Source: Halorarum halophilum (GTDB taxonomy: Archaea > Halobacteriota > Halobacteria > Halobacteriales > Haloferacaceae). Taken from it: DNA of 64,000 nt. The notes beneath the pieces are model-generated. The model was not told the origin of the DNA and searched no databases. It saw only the letters and a program-made list of their open reading frames with translations. The DNA lies in assembly GCF_013401515.1 (NCBI RefSeq), contig NZ_CP058529.1, positions 992,001 to 1,056,000 on the forward strand, read 5' to 3'. How positions within the stretch are numbered: the stretch's first letter is position 1; every line of letters starts with the position of its first letter. Of the stretch, positions 63,953 to 64,000 are shown one piece after another. A program made the position numbers and the translations under genes.

Positions 63953-64000
63953 GCACCGGGATACGCAGGGGAGTCCCAAAGGTGTGACCCGTGCTAACGG

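Noticed and set aside
60975-63956. One continuous open frame suggesting an aldehyde dehydrogenase-ThDP fusion
   Set aside because: The real dehydrogenase is in another frame (62552-63952); upstream of 62555 this frame is Arg/Gly-rich. It is two coupled genes, not a fusion.

Overview
The window reads as a stretch of haloarchaeal chromosome. Evidence: high GC with strong G/C third-position preference, acidic proteins, leaderless-type promoters (a TATA box about 25-32 nt before the start codon), Tat-type lipoprotein signals, and archaeal information-processing genes (XPB/Rad25 with Bax1, Topo VI, ATP-dependent DNA ligase, 20S proteasome beta subunit) beside bacterial-type gyrase and DnaK/DnaJ/GrpE. 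The genus cannot be fixed from the sequence alone. No rRNA, tRNA or CRISPR array was seen.

Layout. 0-1.3 kb: the C-terminal end of a tyrosine integrase of haloarchaeal type, followed by about 1 kb with no convincing gene, probably the worn edge of an integrated element. 1.3-15.6 kb: mostly housekeeping genes (HpcH/HpaI aldolase, SRAP peptidase, RNase H-like exonuclease, YchF/OLA1 GTPase, two PAC2-family proteins, aminotransferase, XPB helicase and its nuclease partner Bax1, an NSUN-type RNA methyltransferase with a separate PUA-like partner) plus several very small proteins. 15.7-20.1 kb: the grpE-dnaK-dnaJ chaperone cluster, with a strongly structured dnaK-dnaJ intergenic region. 20.1-34.8 kb: metabolism (AtoE-type transporter, peroxiredoxin, AMP-forming acyl-CoA synthetase with an orphan N-terminal half next to it, SDR, GNAT, cytidine deaminase with nucleoside phosphorylase, NADH dehydrogenase-like flavoprotein, epimerase, DUF389 membrane protein, arginase).

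34.8-39.6 kb is the least ordinary part. A run of four perfect or near-perfect hairpins is followed by a SprT-like zinc protease. Next comes a 694-residue protein with a C-terminal CHAT (caspase-like) protease domain carrying a visible His/Cys pair. A 46-residue membrane peptide gene is read convergently into its 3' end. Then a promoter drives a two-gene unit: a RecA/KaiC-like protein without a Walker A motif fused to a winged helix, and a 136-residue protein of unknown function. I propose this as a candidate regulated-protease or signalling system.

39.7-48.1 kb: the topology cluster, gyrB-gyrA leftward and top6B-top6A rightward from a shared 299-nt region. 48.1-64 kb: zinc-ribbon membrane protein, two metallo-beta-lactamase-fold proteins, DNA ligase, a GCS2-family ligase, proteasome beta subunit, DUF555, an XRE-CBS regulator, an Azf-like dehydrogenase, a zinc alcohol dehydrogenase, purM, and a translationally coupled aldehyde dehydrogenase/ThDP enzyme pair.

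Links between genes: protein quality control (grpE/dnaK/dnaJ, psmB, and two PAC2 proteins whose C-termini resemble the proteasome-docking HbYX motif), DNA repair and topology (XPB-Bax1, LigA, SRAP, SprT, gyrase, Topo VI) and nucleoside salvage (cdd, nucleoside phosphorylase, purM).
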